Shown: positions 17,627-27,924, counted from the first letter of the stretch. The stretch: DNA of 64,000 nucleotides from an uncultured Rhodobacter sp. (GCA_945952585.1 CAMFII010000008.1:158131-222130), one strand, 5' to 3'. Made by a program: numbers and translations. The notes: generated by a model not told the origin, from the letters alone.

Positions 17627-18661
17627 TCAGATCGACTCGGCGACGTGCAGTTCCGGCGGCAGGAAGATTTCACCGATCCGCGTCTCTGTCTGCCGATTGA
17701 GGATCAAATCGCCCATGGTCTGGAACAATGTCCGGCATAGCCGATCGAGCGGTGTATCGATGACCATGTCCACCAGCCCCTCCGCCAGCCCGGCGCGCGA
17801 CTCGGGTGTCAGGGCGCTGACGATCAGCGAGACGCGCCCCGACGCGCGAAGTTCGCGCAGCGCGGCAATGGCCCCCTCCATTCCTCCGCCTGCAACATAG
17901 ACCCCGCGCAAATCATCATGGCGGGACGCCAAAGCGAGAGTCGCCTCGTAGGTCAGTTGCCGCGTCTCGAGGTTCACCATCGTGTCGGTGACGGTCAGGT
18001 GCGGCGCGCATTCGCGCAGATAGCTGCGAAATCCCGACTCGCGCAGTTCATGCCCGTGCCAGCGATGCCCACCGACGAACAACGCCACCTTTCCTGGCTG
18101 GCGGACGGTCAGCCCCATGAGCCAACCCGCGGTCCGTCCAACCTTCAGATTGTCTAGGCCAAGATAGCCCGCCCGGACCGCCGGAGCGAACTCGGAAAGC
18201 AGCGAGAACACCTTCAGCCCCCGCGCACTCAGGTCTTCGACCGCGGCCGTTACCTCGGGGTGATTCACCGCCGTCGCGGCCAGGACATCGCAGCGCCCTT
18301 CCATTGACCGCAGCAGGGCGGCCATCTCGGACGGGGCCTGCGAGGACGAGAATTCCAGAACCAGCTGCGGTCGCGCCCAGGCAATCTCGGCCAGAGAGCG
18401 ATGCAGTTCCTGCGCGAAGGCCTTGTAGAAATCCTGACCCTGCTTGTGCAGCACCACTCCGAAACGGATCTCGGGCAGTTGCGTGGCGACCGCCTCCCCC
18501 AGCCGCAGGGCCGCCGGATGGCCGATCCGATGGGCCACCTCGATGACATGGGCGCGCGTCGTAGAAGCGACGGATTCCCGACCGTTCAGGAGCCGGTCGA
18601 TGGTGGCGACCGAAACTCCCGCAGCCTGGGCAAGCTCACTCATTCCGGGGCGGCGTGGCAT
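17627..18661 (-). CDS. LacI family transcriptional regulator
   Basis: This 344-residue protein has an N-terminal helix-turn-helix with the LacI signature (MSELAQAAGVSVATIDRLLNG, residues about 7-27, followed by a hinge) and a type I periplasmic-binding-like effector domain. It probably senses the imported substrate or a catabolite and represses both neighbouring operons, because matching palindromes lie over both promoters. The start at 18661 is preceded by AGGAG five bases upstream. It is codirectional with the transport operon but separated from it by a 107-bp regulatory gap. Its own upstream region contains the second operator, so autoregulation is possible. Confidence 0.93.
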   Translation of the reverse strand: MPRRPGMSELAQAAGVSVATIDRLLNGRESVASTTRAHVIEVAHRIGHPAALRLGEAVATQLPEIRFGVVLHKQGQDFYKAFAQELHRSLAEIAWARPQLVLEFSSSQAPSEMAALLRSMEGRCDVLAATAVNHPEVTAAVEDLSARGLKVFSLLSEFAPAVRAGYLGLDNLKVGRTAGWLMGLTVRQPGKVALFVGGHRWHGHELRESGFRSYLRECAPHLTVTDTMVNLETRQLTYEATLALASRHDDLRGVYVAGGGMEGAIAALRELRASGRVSLIVSALTPESRAGLAEGLVDMVIDTPLDRLCRTLFQTMGDLILNRQTETRIGEIFLPPELHVAESI

Positions 18662-18734
18662 TTCACTCCTGACGAGAAATCGTCACTTGCCCACGGATCA
18701 TGCCGTAAACTGACGAAGAACAAAACACCCGCAT

Positions 18735-18764
18735 TTGGCGATGCTGGAATTTTCATTCTATCAT
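18735..18764 (+). promoter_or_regulatory. Promoter and operator of the hydroxylase-Rieske operon
   Basis: On the plus strand TTGGCG (18735-18740), an 18-bp spacer and TATCAT (18759-18764) form a good promoter. The spacer and the first bases of the -10 box are occupied by TGGAAT-TTTC-ATTCTA (18745-18760), which differs from the 17555 palindrome at one arm base and in the loop. Binding there would block RNA polymerase. It lies 84 bp upstream of the lacI-type gene and 46 bp upstream of the hydroxylase gene. Confidence 0.75.
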
Positions 18765-18809
18765 TGCCCGGAGACCGCGCCATGTCAGGGCGCGACTGGG
18801 AGGAATGAA

Positions 18810-19901
18810 ATGGCAAGACGCGACTACAGCCTGCTGGGGCCGGATGCGAAGCGCGCCGTCGAGACGGGCCTCGCCGCCGCCGAGTGGTATCACACGGATG
18901 TCCCGCGCAAGGAAATGAAGGCGCTGATGCAACGCTCGGATGCCCCGGCAATCCGCGACACGGTCCTGTGGCTGGGCGGCATGGTGCTGTTCGCCGCAAT
19001 CGGTATCGCGCTCTGGCCCTCGTGGTGGTCGGCGCCGTTCTGGCTGGCTTATGGGGTGCTTTACGGTTCGGCCTCCGACTCGCGCTGGCACGAATGCAGC
19101 CACGGCACCGCGTTCAAGACGCCGTGGATGAATGACTGGGTCTACAACATTGCCTCGTTCATGATCCTGCGGAACCCCGTCACCTGGCGCTGGAGCCATG
19201 CCCGTCACCACACCGACACCTATATCGTCGGTCGTGACCCCGAAATCGCCGTGATGCGGCCGCCGGTCTTTGCCAAGCTGATCCTCAATTTCTTCGGCAT
19301 CCTCGACGCCTGGAACGGGTGGGGACGGATGCTGTTGAACGCGAGCGGGCGGCTCGATCCTGAAGAGGCAACCTTCGTTCCCGAGAGCGAGAAACCAAAG
19401 GTCGTCCGGGTGGCGCGTATCTGGGTGGCAATCTATGCCGCGACGATCGCACTGGCGATCTGGATGGGATCCATCCTGCCGCTGATGGTGATCGGACTGC
19501 CTCGACTTTATGGCGCCTGGCACCATGTGATGACCGGGCTTCTGCAGCATGGCGGCTTGGCCGACAATGTCATCGACCATCGCCTGAACAGCCGCACCGT
19601 CTACATGAACCCAATCAGCCGTTTCATTTACTGGAACATGAACTATCACGTCGAACATCACATGTTCCCGATGGTGCCCTATCACGCGCTGCCGAAGCTG
19701 CACGCGATGATCAAGCACGACCTGCCGGCGCCGAACCGGTCGATCGGATCCGGCTATGCCGAGATGTGGCCGGCCCTGAAGCGCCAGCTGCGCTACGAGG
19801 ACTTCTTCCTCAAGCGCGAACTGCCCTCGACTGCCCGCCCTTACCGCGAGGACTTCCACCGCGCGGCCCTAGGCGAACGTGATGCCGCTGCGGCAGAGTG
19901 A
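18810..19901 (+). CDS. MocD-like membrane hydroxylase (fatty acid desaturase superfamily)
   Basis: This 363-residue membrane protein has the three histidine clusters that bind a diiron centre: HECSH (residues 94-98), HARHH (130-134) and HVEHH (280-284), with hydrophobic pairs between them. The family includes fatty-acid desaturases, alkane hydroxylases and MocD, which acts with ferredoxin MocE to oxidise rhizopine. The next gene is a MocE-type Rieske ferredoxin and the locus imports a sugar-like compound, so hydroxylation or O-demethylation of a cyclitol is more likely than lipid desaturation; this is inference. GGGAGGAA upstream fixes ATG 18810. Confidence 0.85.
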   Translation: MARRDYSLLGPDAKRAVETGLAAAEWYHTDVPRKEMKALMQRSDAPAIRDTVLWLGGMVLFAAIGIALWPSWWSAPFWLAYGVLYGSASDSRWHECSHGTAFKTPWMNDWVYNIASFMILRNPVTWRWSHARHHTDTYIVGRDPEIAVMRPPVFAKLILNFFGILDAWNGWGRMLLNASGRLDPEEATFVPESEKPKVVRVARIWVAIYAATIALAIWMGSILPLMVIGLPRLYGAWHHVMTGLLQHGGLADNVIDHRLNSRTVYMNPISRFIYWNMNYHVEHHMFPMVPYHALPKLHAMIKHDLPAPNRSIGSGYAEMWPALKRQLRYEDFFLKRELPSTARPYREDFHRAALGERDAAAAE

Positions 19902-19929
19902 CAAAAGACCGGAAAAGGGAGAGAGCCGG

Positions 19930-20244
19930 ATGAGCCAGTGGATTGACGCCTGCGCGACCGACGACATCGAAGAAGAGGACCTGATCCGCTTCGACCACGG
20001 TGGCAGGACATTCGCCATCTACCATTCGCCTGAGGGCAAGTTCTACTGCACCGACGGTCTGTGCAGCCACGAACAGGTGCACCTGGCCGACGGGCTGGTG
20101 ATGGGTCACCTGATCGAATGTCCCAAGCACAACGGGCAGTTCGACTACCGCACGGGCGAAGCCAAGCGCGCGCCGGTCTGCGTGAACCTGCGCACTTATC
20201 CGGTCAAGGTCGAAGGTGGCCGCGTTCTGGTCGAGGTCGCATGA
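19930..20244 (+). CDS. MocE-type Rieske [2Fe-2S] ferredoxin
   Basis: This 104-residue soluble Rieske ferredoxin has cluster ligands C45 and H47 (CSHEQVHL) and C64 and H67 (CPKHNGQFD), with the normal spacing of a one-domain bacterial Rieske ferredoxin. It should deliver electrons to the upstream diiron hydroxylase, as MocE does in the rhizopine system. No ferredoxin reductase (MocF equivalent) lies in the window, so the electron source must be elsewhere. ATG 19930 follows a ribosome site in GGGAGAGAG. Its stop overlaps the next start codon (ATGA, 20241-20244). Confidence 0.92.
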   Translation: MSQWIDACATDDIEEEDLIRFDHGGRTFAIYHSPEGKFYCTDGLCSHEQVHLADGLVMGHLIECPKHNGQFDYRTGEAKRAPVCVNLRTYPVKVEGGRVLVEVA

Positions 20245-21041
20245 TGGCGCGGCCAACAGTTCGCGACCTTCTGGAAAAGCGCGGCAAGCATCAGTTCGCA
20301 ATGCTGCGGGTGGAGACACTGTATGAAGCCGAAGCGGCAGCAAAAGCCGGAATCGAGCTCTTGTCCGTTCCGCCCGCCATGATCTACGACCGCGAGTTCC
20401 GCGAGGCGGCCCCTGACGCCTTCGCCTTTCCCGGCGAGAATTTCTACGAGATTGGTGACACGGCCGATTTTCTGAAATGGGCCTTCCCGCTCTACAAACA
20501 CGGGGCGGATGCCGTCTATTGCTCGGGTTCGCTGCGCACGGTGCAGGCGCTGGCGGAGAATGCGATCCCGGTCTGCGGCCATGTTGGCCTGATCCCGTCG
20601 AAACGGACATGGACCGGCGGGTTCAAGGCGGTCGGCAAGACGCTGGAAACCGCGCAACTGGTCTGGAGCCAGGTCCGCGCGCTGGAGGAGGCCGGCGCCT
20701 TTGCCGCCGAGATCGAGGTGGTGCCGCATTCGATCACTGCCGCCATTGCCGAGAAGACCAGCCTGTTCCTGATCTCGATGGGTGCAGGCCGGGGCGGGCA
20801 TGCGCAGTACCTGTTCTCGGAGGATGTGCTGGGTCAGAACACCGGCCATGTTCCGCGCCACGCCAAGGTCTACCGCGACTTCGCCGGCGAATATGCCCGG
20901 CTGCAACAGGACCGGATCACCGCCTACGGCGAATTCGCGGCCGACGTGCATGACGGCAGCTATCCCGCACCGCAGCACCTGGTCGACTGCAACCCCGACG
21001 TGGTGGATGCCTTCCGGAACTGGCTGGACGATCAGGCCTGA
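20241..21041 (+). CDS. PanB-like (ketopantoate hydroxymethyltransferase family) protein, diverged active site
   Basis: This 266-residue protein aligns by eye with PanB over its second half: IPVCGHVGLIPS (109-120), GGFKAVGKT (126-134), ALEEAGAF (147-154), IEVVP with the catalytic-type Glu at 159, SMGAGRGG (179-186) and YRDF. In the first half the PanB metal motif VGDSLG is replaced by LLSVPPAM (40-47), and the KIEGG segment by VYCSGS (92-97), so the usual Mg-binding and substrate residues appear lost. It is translationally coupled to the Rieske gene. A role in the one-carbon unit released by O-demethylation, or a different lyase reaction, is possible but unproven. Confidence 0.75.
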   Translation: MMARPTVRDLLEKRGKHQFAMLRVETLYEAEAAAKAGIELLSVPPAMIYDREFREAAPDAFAFPGENFYEIGDTADFLKWAFPLYKHGADAVYCSGSLRTVQALAENAIPVCGHVGLIPSKRTWTGGFKAVGKTLETAQLVWSQVRALEEAGAFAAEIEVVPHSITAAIAEKTSLFLISMGAGRGGHAQYLFSEDVLGQNTGHVPRHAKVYRDFAGEYARLQQDRITAYGEFAADVHDGSYPAPQHLVDCNPDVVDAFRNWLDDQA

Positions 21042-21045
21042 CGCG

Positions 21046-22431
21046 TCAAACCCGGAAGCGCAGGTTGAGCATCTGGCCCTGCCGCACCAGGCTGATCTGC
21101 CAGCGCCTGGCCTGCTCTGCCGCGGCTGCCTCTACGTCAGCCGGGGCAGTGATGTCCTGATCGTTGATGCTTTTCAGGATGTCGCCGGGCTGCAATCCCA
21201 CCTGGGCGGCAAAGTCGTCAACCGACAGGACGACGACGCCCTCGGCATCTAAAGGAAGGTCGAGCTCCTCTGCTACCGCAGGATTGATCCGCGCGACCGA
21301 CAGCCCGCGCAGCGGACTGTCGACGGTGATCGTTCGAGCATCGCGTGCGGGGCTGTCGGGCGGTGCAATGAGGGTGATCGACACTGTCTTTTGTTTCCCG
21401 CCGTGCAGATAGGATAGCGGCACAGTCGCGCCGACGCCCGCGGTGGTCAGGCGGAACAGCATCTCTTCCGGTGAATTGACGGCAACACCGTCCACAGACA
21501 GCACGACATCGCCCGCCGCCAGACCCGCGCCGGCCAACGGACTGTCGGCATGGACCGAATTCAACGCCACGCCCTCCGGCCGGTCGAGCCCCATCGCCTC
21601 GGCCATGCTCGCGTCGACCGCCTGACCGGAAACTCCGGCCCAGGGCCGCTGGAACCGCGTCATCCCTGCCTTGGTTTGATCGATGAAGCGTTGCACCAGG
21701 TTCGAGGGAATGGCGAAGCCGATGCCAAGCGATCCGCCGGTGCGCGACAGGATGGCGGTATTGATGCCGACCAGCCGCCCTTGCAGATCGACCAGAGCCC
21801 CGCCCGAGTTTCCGGGGTTGATCGCCGCATCGGTCTGGATGAACAGGCCATGCCCGCCACCGACACGTGGCATCGGCCGGGCAAGCCCGGACACGATACC
21901 CGAGGATACGGTCTGTCCCACGCCGAAGGGATCGCCGATGGCAAGGACAAGGTCGCCCACCTCCAACTCATCGCTGTTGCGGATGGGGAGGGCAGGCAGA
22001 TCGGCCGCGCCCTTGAGCTTCATGACAGCCAAGTCACTGTCGCGGTCAGCCAGAACAACATCGGCATCGAACTCGCGCCGGTCGTTCAGAACCACCCGAA
22101 TCTCGCTGGCGTCCCCGACGACATGGAAGTTCGAGATCACCAACCCATCAGGCGAGACAATGACGCCCGATCCGAGCGCGTGCTGAACGCGGGGAGTAGA
22201 AGGGGCAAGATCGCCGAACAACTGGGAAAACAGCGGATCGTCGGCAAATGGGCTTTGCTGCTGTTCCACCACCCGCGTCGTATAGATGTTGACGACAGCA
22301 GGAGCGGTCGCCTTCACCGCCGGTGCGAAACTCAGTTCGATCTGCGTCTGGCTCTGTGGCACCACGGATTCGGCCAGGCTCGGTGAGGCGAGCAGCAGCA
22401 GGGCAAGGCAGGCGGGGATCAGGCGCGGCAT
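21046..22431 (-). CDS. Do-family periplasmic serine endopeptidase (DegP/DegQ-like)
   Basis: This 461-residue protein has a signal peptide (residues 1-20, cleaved after SLA), a trypsin-like protease domain with triad H103 (NFHVV), D133 (DSDLAV) and S209 (NPGNSGGAL), and two PDZ domains (about 275-365 and 375-461). It degrades or refolds misfolded envelope proteins. The Q-linker loop near residues 57-75 is short, more like DegQ than DegP. AAGGAG precedes ATG 22431. It lies downstream of rplQ on the same strand but beyond a terminator, so it is probably independently expressed, and it is convergent with the PanB-like gene (4-bp gap). Confidence 0.92.
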   Translation of the reverse strand: MPRLIPACLALLLLASPSLAESVVPQSQTQIELSFAPAVKATAPAVVNIYTTRVVEQQQSPFADDPLFSQLFGDLAPSTPRVQHALGSGVIVSPDGLVISNFHVVGDASEIRVVLNDRREFDADVVLADRDSDLAVMKLKGAADLPALPIRNSDELEVGDLVLAIGDPFGVGQTVSSGIVSGLARPMPRVGGGHGLFIQTDAAINPGNSGGALVDLQGRLVGINTAILSRTGGSLGIGFAIPSNLVQRFIDQTKAGMTRFQRPWAGVSGQAVDASMAEAMGLDRPEGVALNSVHADSPLAGAGLAAGDVVLSVDGVAVNSPEEMLFRLTTAGVGATVPLSYLHGGKQKTVSITLIAPPDSPARDARTITVDSPLRGLSVARINPAVAEELDLPLDAEGVVVLSVDDFAAQVGLQPGDILKSINDQDITAPADVEAAAAEQARRWQISLVRQGQMLNLRFRV

Positions 22432-22506
22432 GGCGAACTCCTTGGCGGGTTGCGCCAAAGGTATGTTCTGCGCCGAAACCGGCCGCAAGGAGGGCACGCA
22501 GATGTG

Positions 22507-22531
22507 AAAAGGCCCGCCTTGGGGGCGGGCC
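22507..22531 (-). terminator. Rho-independent terminator after rplQ
   Basis: An 8-bp GC stem (GGCCCGCC/GGCGGGCC) on the minus strand is followed by TTTTCAC and lies 27 bp after the rplQ stop codon. It closes the alpha-operon unit before the protease gene. Confidence 0.85.
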
Positions 22532-22557
22532 GTAGTCTGCCGGGTTCGAGCCTTGGC

Positions 22558-22977
22558 TTACGCCTCGGCAGCTTCCTCGGCGGCGGTGCGGGCCTTGTCT
22601 GCGGCCCCCTTCGCATTCGGGTCGCGGTCGACGAATTCGATGATCGCCATCGGCGCCATGTCGCCATAGCGGAAGCCGGCCTTCAGCACGCGGATGTAGC
22701 CGCCCTGACGGTCCTTGTAGCGGGGCCCCAGGATCGCAAACAGGCGCTCTACATGCTTGTCTTCCTTGAGCTGCGCATCGGCCTGACGGCGGGCGTGCAG
22801 ATCGCCGCGCTTCGCCAGCGTGATGAGCTTTTCGACGATCGGGCGCAGTTCCTTCGCCTTCGGCAGGGTGGTCTTGATCTGCTCGTGCTCGATCAGGGCA
22901 CCGGCCATGTTGGCGAACAGCGCCTTGCGGTGTTCGTGGGTACGGTTCAGACGGCGATAGCCGCGGGCGTGACGCAT
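22558..22977 (-). CDS. rplQ: 50S ribosomal protein L17
   Basis: This 139-residue protein has the strongly conserved L17 opening [20 protein letters not shown] and the segment [16 protein letters not shown], followed by an Ala/Glu-rich C-terminal extension (about residues 118-139) common in alphaproteobacteria. L17 sits at the exit-tunnel side of the 50S subunit. TAGGAGACC precedes the start. It is the last gene of the rpsM-rpsK-rpoA-rplQ unit and is followed by a terminator. Confidence 0.98.
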   Translation of the reverse strand: MRHARGYRRLNRTHEHRKALFANMAGALIEHEQIKTTLPKAKELRPIVEKLITLAKRGDLHARRQADAQLKEDKHVERLFAILGPRYKDRQGGYIRVLKAGFRYGDMAPMAIIEFVDRDPNAKGAADKARTAAEEAAEA

Positions 22978-23083
22978 GATGGTCTCCTAACGTCTCGTTT
23001 TGCTTTGTGTTGCCGGCCTGCGTGGGACCGACGTCGTTGGGGCGGGATTGCCCAGGTGTTCCCCGCACAGGCGGGCATTTGTT

Positions 23084-23106
23084 GGGGCGCAGGAACACTG
23101 CGCCCC
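23084..23106 (-). other. Hairpin between rpoA and rplQ
   Basis: A perfect 9-bp inverted repeat (GGGGCGCAG/CTGCGCCCC, 5-nt loop) begins 7 bp after the rpoA stop codon. It has no T-run, so it is more likely an RNA processing or stability element than a terminator. Similar hairpins follow tuf, fusA, rpoB and rplA. Confidence 0.7.
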
Positions 23107-23112
23107 GAAGTC

Positions 23113-24129
23113 TTAGAACTGGTCTTCGAAGCGCTTGGCGAGGTCTTCGATGTTCTCCGGCGGCCAATCCTCGACATCCATGCCGAGGTGCAGTCCCATG
23201 CCCGAGAGCACTTCCTTGATCTCGTTGAGCGACTTGCGGCCGAAGTTCGGGGTGCGGAGCATCTCGGCTTCGGTCTTCTGGATGAGATCGCCGATATAGA
23301 CGATGTTGTCGTTCTTGAGGCAGTTGGCCGAACGGACCGACAGTTCCAGCTCGTCCACCTTCTTGAGGAGGAGCGGGTTGAACTCCAGCCCGTCTTCCAC
23401 GTCGCCGCGGGTGGCCGATTCCGGCTCTTCGAAGTTGACGAAGATCGACAGCTGGTCCTGCAGGATGCGGGCGGCATAGGCCACGGCATCATCCGGCGTC
23501 AAAGAGCCGTCGGTTTCGACCTTCATCGTCAGCTTGTCATAGTCCAGCACCTGGCCCTCGCGGGTGGGCGTGACTTCGTAGCTGACCTTCTTGACCGGCG
23601 AATAGATTGCGTCGATCGGGATCAGGCCGATCGGCGCATCCTCGGGGCGGTTCTTGTCAGCCGCGACATAGCCCTTGCCGGTGTTGACCGTCAGTTCCAT
23701 GAACACGTCGGCGCCGTCATCGAGGTGGCAGATCACGTGGTCCTTGTTCAGGACCTCGATGCCGTTGGATTCCGAGATGTCGCCGGCGGTGACGACGCCC
23801 GGCCCCTTGGCCGAGATCGACAGACGCTTCGGCCCTTCGACTTCCATCTTGAGCGACACGCCCTTGAGGTTCAGGACGATGTCCGTCACGTCCTCGCGGA
23901 CGCCGGCCACCGACGAGAACTCGTGCAGGACGTTATCGATCTGGACGGAGGTGATGGCGGCACCTTGCAGCGACGATAGCAGCACGCGGCGCAGCGCGTT
24001 GCCCAGAGTCAGGCCAAAGCCGCGCTCGAGCGGCTCGGCAACGACCGTGGCCTGACGCGACGGATCGGCACCCGGCCGGACGTCGAGCTGCGTCGGCTTG
24101 ATCAGTTCCTGCCAGTTCTTGTGGATCAT
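23113..24129 (-). CDS. rpoA: DNA-directed RNA polymerase subunit alpha
   Basis: This 338-residue alpha subunit has an N-terminal dimerisation and assembly domain (residues about 1-235, with [18 protein letters not shown]) and a C-terminal UP-element and activator-binding domain (about 255-330, with [13 protein letters not shown]). The length is the alphaproteobacterial norm. GGAGG eight bases upstream supports ATG 24129; in-frame Met codons further up lie in the spacer after rpsK. It is part of the alpha operon after rpsM and rpsK; rpsD is not in the operon here. Confidence 0.98.
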   Translation of the reverse strand: MIHKNWQELIKPTQLDVRPGADPSRQATVVAEPLERGFGLTLGNALRRVLLSSLQGAAITSVQIDNVLHEFSSVAGVREDVTDIVLNLKGVSLKMEVEGPKRLSISAKGPGVVTAGDISESNGIEVLNKDHVICHLDDGADVFMELTVNTGKGYVAADKNRPEDAPIGLIPIDAIYSPVKKVSYEVTPTREGQVLDYDKLTMKVETDGSLTPDDAVAYAARILQDQLSIFVNFEEPESATRGDVEDGLEFNPLLLKKVDELELSVRSANCLKNDNIVYIGDLIQKTEAEMLRTPNFGRKSLNEIKEVLSGMGLHLGMDVEDWPPENIEDLAKRFEDQF

Positions 24130-24243
24130 GCGTGTCGCCTCCATACCAGTCTGTCGCCCATGTCCGTAAGCGGCAGACACCCGAGGTTCAAAATGACGAA
24201 TCCGGGCCGCGCGTGGGCGCGACCCGGGAAAGGTTGTCCAGCG

Positions 24244-24633
24244 TCAGACGCGGCGGCGCTTCGGCGGACGGCAGCCGTTGTGGGCAATCGGCGTAACGTC
24301 GCGGATCGAGGTGATGTTGAAGCCCACGGCAGCCAGCGCGCGCAGCGCCGACTCGCGGCCCGAACCCGGGCCCTGGACTTCCACCTCGAGGGTGCGAACG
24401 CCATGTTCCTGCGCCTTGCGGCCGGCATCCTCGGCAGCCATCTGGGCGGCATAGGGGGTCGACTTACGCGAACCCTTGAAGCCCATCGTGCCGGCCGACG
24501 ACCACGAGATCGCGTTGCCCTGCACGTCCGAGATCAGGATCTTGGTGTTGTTGAACGAAGAATTCACATGCGCAACGCCAGCGGCGATATTCTTGCGCTC
24601 TTTCTTCTTCTGACGGATCTTGTCACGAGCCAT
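24244..24633 (-). CDS. rpsK: 30S ribosomal protein S11
   Basis: This 129-residue protein shows the S11 core ([53 protein letters not shown] at the end). S11 forms part of the 30S platform near the E-site mRNA. It lies 12 bp after rpsM in the same unit and 114 bp before rpoA. Confidence 0.98.
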   Translation of the reverse strand: MARDKIRQKKKERKNIAAGVAHVNSSFNNTKILISDVQGNAISWSSAGTMGFKGSRKSTPYAAQMAAEDAGRKAQEHGVRTLEVEVQGPGSGRESALRALAAVGFNITSIRDVTPIAHNGCRPPKRRRV

Positions 24634-24645
24634 TGTCCTGCCCCC

Positions 24646-25014
24646 TTACTTCTTCTTGCCGGCGATCGGCTTGGCCGGGCCCTTGCGGGTGCGGGCGTTG
24701 GTGTGGGTGCGCTGGCCGCGAACCGGGAGGTTGCGGCGGTGACGCAGGCCGCGGTACGAACCGAGGTCCATCAGGCGCTTGATGTTGGTCGCGACTTCGC
24801 GGCGCAGGTCGCCTTCGACGGTGAAGTTGGCGTCGATGTATTCGCGGATCGCCAGCACTTCGGCGTCGGTCAGGTCATTGACCCGGCGCGCACGGTCGAT
24901 GTTGTTCGCTTCGCAGATCTGCTCGGCGAAGTGCGGCCCGATGCCGTGGATGTACTGGAGCGCGATCGGAACGCGCTTGCCCGTGGGGATGTTGACGCCA
25001 GCAATACGTGCCAC
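24646..25014 (-). CDS. rpsM: 30S ribosomal protein S13
   Basis: This 122-residue protein opens with [10 protein letters not shown] and ends with a Lys/Arg-rich tail ([15 protein letters not shown]) that reaches the P-site tRNA. The start is GTG with AAGGAAG upstream. A promoter candidate lies about 150 bp upstream, so rpsM probably opens its own transcription unit even though adk precedes it. Confidence 0.98.
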   Translation of the reverse strand: MARIAGVNIPTGKRVPIALQYIHGIGPHFAEQICEANNIDRARRVNDLTDAEVLAIREYIDANFTVEGDLRREVATNIKRLMDLGSYRGLRHRRNLPVRGQRTHTNARTRKGPAKPIAGKKK

Positions 25015-25150
25015 GCGTATCTTCCTTTCGTTGCGGTTCCGTCGTGCCAGAACCTTTTTTCACAACTCCGGTCCCTTGCCATTGGCCGGGCCGGATCGAC
25101 TGATCCGTCTCGAACAGGCCGAAACGGACGATTCTCTTGCGAGACGCCGT

Positions 25151-25179
25151 GATCTATGGGGTTTTCACCAGACCGTCAA
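25151..25179 (-). promoter_or_regulatory. Predicted promoter of rpsM-rpsK-rpoA-rplQ
   Basis: On the minus strand TTGACG (25174-25179) and TAGATC (25151-25156) are 17 bp apart, inside the 182-bp gap between adk and rpsM. The predicted transcript starts about 130 nt before the rpsM start codon, leaving room for a regulatory leader. Confidence 0.65.
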
Positions 25180-25196
25180 GGGCCGGAGCGACCCGA

Positions 25197-25847
25197 TCAG
25201 GACTTGTCAAGAACTTTCCGGATGGCGACCGAAACCTCGTCCATCTCGGCCAATCCATCGACCGTCGAAAGCTTGCCCTTGGCATAGTAGTAGCCGATCA
25301 GGGGCGAGGTCTTCTTGTAGTATTCCATCAGCCGCTGCTTCAGCGCGTCCTCGTTGTCGTCGGCCCGGCGCTTGAGGTCGGTCGAGCCGCATACATCGCA
25401 CACGCCCTTCACCTTCGTGGGCTTGGTGACGTCGTGATAGACCTCGCCGCAGCTGCCGCAGGTGAAGCGGCCGGTGATGCGGGCAACCAGTGCCGCATCG
25501 TCGACCTGCATTTCGATCACGGCATCCAGGCTCTGCCCCAGCTTGTCCAGCAGCTGACCAAGCGCATCGGCCTGCGGCAGGGTCCGGGGGAAGCCGTCGA
25601 AGATGAAACCGCCGCCGGCTGCGCCGGTCAGCTTTTCCTCGATCAGGCCGATCACGATCTCATCGGTGACCAGCGCGCCACGGTCCATCACCTCGGCCAC
25701 GCGGCGGCCCATCTCGCTGCCCGAGGATTTCGCCTCGCGCAGCATGTCGCCGGTAGACAGCTGGACCATGCCCCGCTCTTCGACCAGACGCTTGGCCTGC
25801 GTGCCCTTGCCCGCGCCCGGGGGGCCCAGAAGGATGATGTTCGTCAT
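25197..25847 (-). CDS. adk: Adenylate kinase, zinc-binding long form
   Basis: This 216-residue enzyme has the P-loop [10 protein letters not shown] (residues about 7-16), the AMP-binding region and a long LID domain. The LID carries four cysteines in CGSCG and CDVCG, arranged as a structural zinc site, which the Cys-less enterobacterial enzyme lacks. It catalyses ATP + AMP = 2 ADP. It starts 9 bp after secY, the conserved secY-adk order. Confidence 0.97.
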   Translation of the reverse strand: MTNIILLGPPGAGKGTQAKRLVEERGMVQLSTGDMLREAKSSGSEMGRRVAEVMDRGALVTDEIVIGLIEEKLTGAAGGGFIFDGFPRTLPQADALGQLLDKLGQSLDAVIEMQVDDAALVARITGRFTCGSCGEVYHDVTKPTKVKGVCDVCGSTDLKRRADDNEDALKQRLMEYYKKTSPLIGYYYAKGKLSTVDGLAEMDEVSVAIRKVLDKS

Positions 25848-25855
25848 TCCGGTCC

Positions 25856-27217
<1,362 letters not shown>

Positions 27218-27329
27218 GCCCAGTACTTTCTGCGCTAGCTTTGTATGAGAGCGCCGCCGGACCGTTCTCCGGTCGGCGGCGCGGGAAAACATTGCTGATG
27301 TAAGCGGGATCGCTCCCGCTCACAACCGC

Positions 27330-27800
27330 TTATTCGGCCGCAGCCGCCGCCACCTTCAGCGAACCGCCGGCTTTCGCCACGGCTTCGACCGCAGCCGCCG
27401 AGGCGCCGGTGACTTCCAGCGTCACTTTCGAGGTGATTTCGCCCTTGGCGAGGATACGCACGCCATCCAGCTTGCGGCGGACGAGACCCGAAGCGACCAG
27501 CGCGTCCTCGGTGATGGTCTCTTTCGCGTTCAGCTTGCCCTCGGCGATGAATTTCTCGATCAGGCCCAGGTTGACGACCGCATAATGCAGCTTGTTCGGC
27601 TTGGTGAAGCCGCGCTTCGGCAGGCGGCGATAGAGCGGCATCTGGCCGCCTTCGTAGCCACCCAGAGCCACGCCCGAGCGGGACTTCTGACCCTTGATAC
27701 CACGGCCGGCGGTCTTGCCCTTGCCCGAACCCGGGCCACGCGCCACGCGCTTCTGCTTGCGGGCCGCGCCGTCGTTGTCGCGCAGTTCGTTCAGTTTCAT
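27330..27800 (-). CDS. rplO: 50S ribosomal protein L15
   Basis: This 156-residue protein has the basic, Gly-rich N-terminal extension ([20 protein letters not shown]) that threads into 23S r[22 protein letters not shown], and a C-terminal globular part. AAGGAGAAG precedes the start. Unlike the standard spc operon it does not directly follow rpmD: a GFA gene and a promoter intervene. Confidence 0.97.
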   Translation of the reverse strand: MKLNELRDNDGAARKQKRVARGPGSGKGKTAGRGIKGQKSRSGVALGGYEGGQMPLYRRLPKRGFTKPNKLHYAVVNLGLIEKFIAEGKLNAKETITEDALVASGLVRRKLDGVRILAKGEITSKVTLEVTGASAAAVEAVAKAGGSLKVAAAAAE

Positions 27801-27895
27801 GTCGCTTCTCCTTGCCGGAACTGACCCCAGAGCGACCAAAGGGCCAAACACGGCTTTTCTTGATTGTGAGTCGTGGCGCAGATCGCCACCGGGGG

Positions 27896-27924
27896 CGTAT
27901 AGACGCAGCCGGTCGGCAGCGCAA
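27896..27924 (-). promoter_or_regulatory. Predicted promoter of rplO-secY-adk
   Basis: On the minus strand TTGCGC (27919-27924) and TATACG (27896-27901) are separated by 17 bp. The same -10 hexamer occurs in the predicted rpsL and rpmC promoters. The predicted leader to rplO is about 90 nt. Confidence 0.7.

Noticed and set aside
18810..19901. Ordinary fatty-acid desaturase for membrane lipids
   Set aside because: Kept only as an alternative: the coupled Rieske ferredoxin, the shared operator with a sugar importer and the resemblance to the MocDE arrangement favour a catabolic role.
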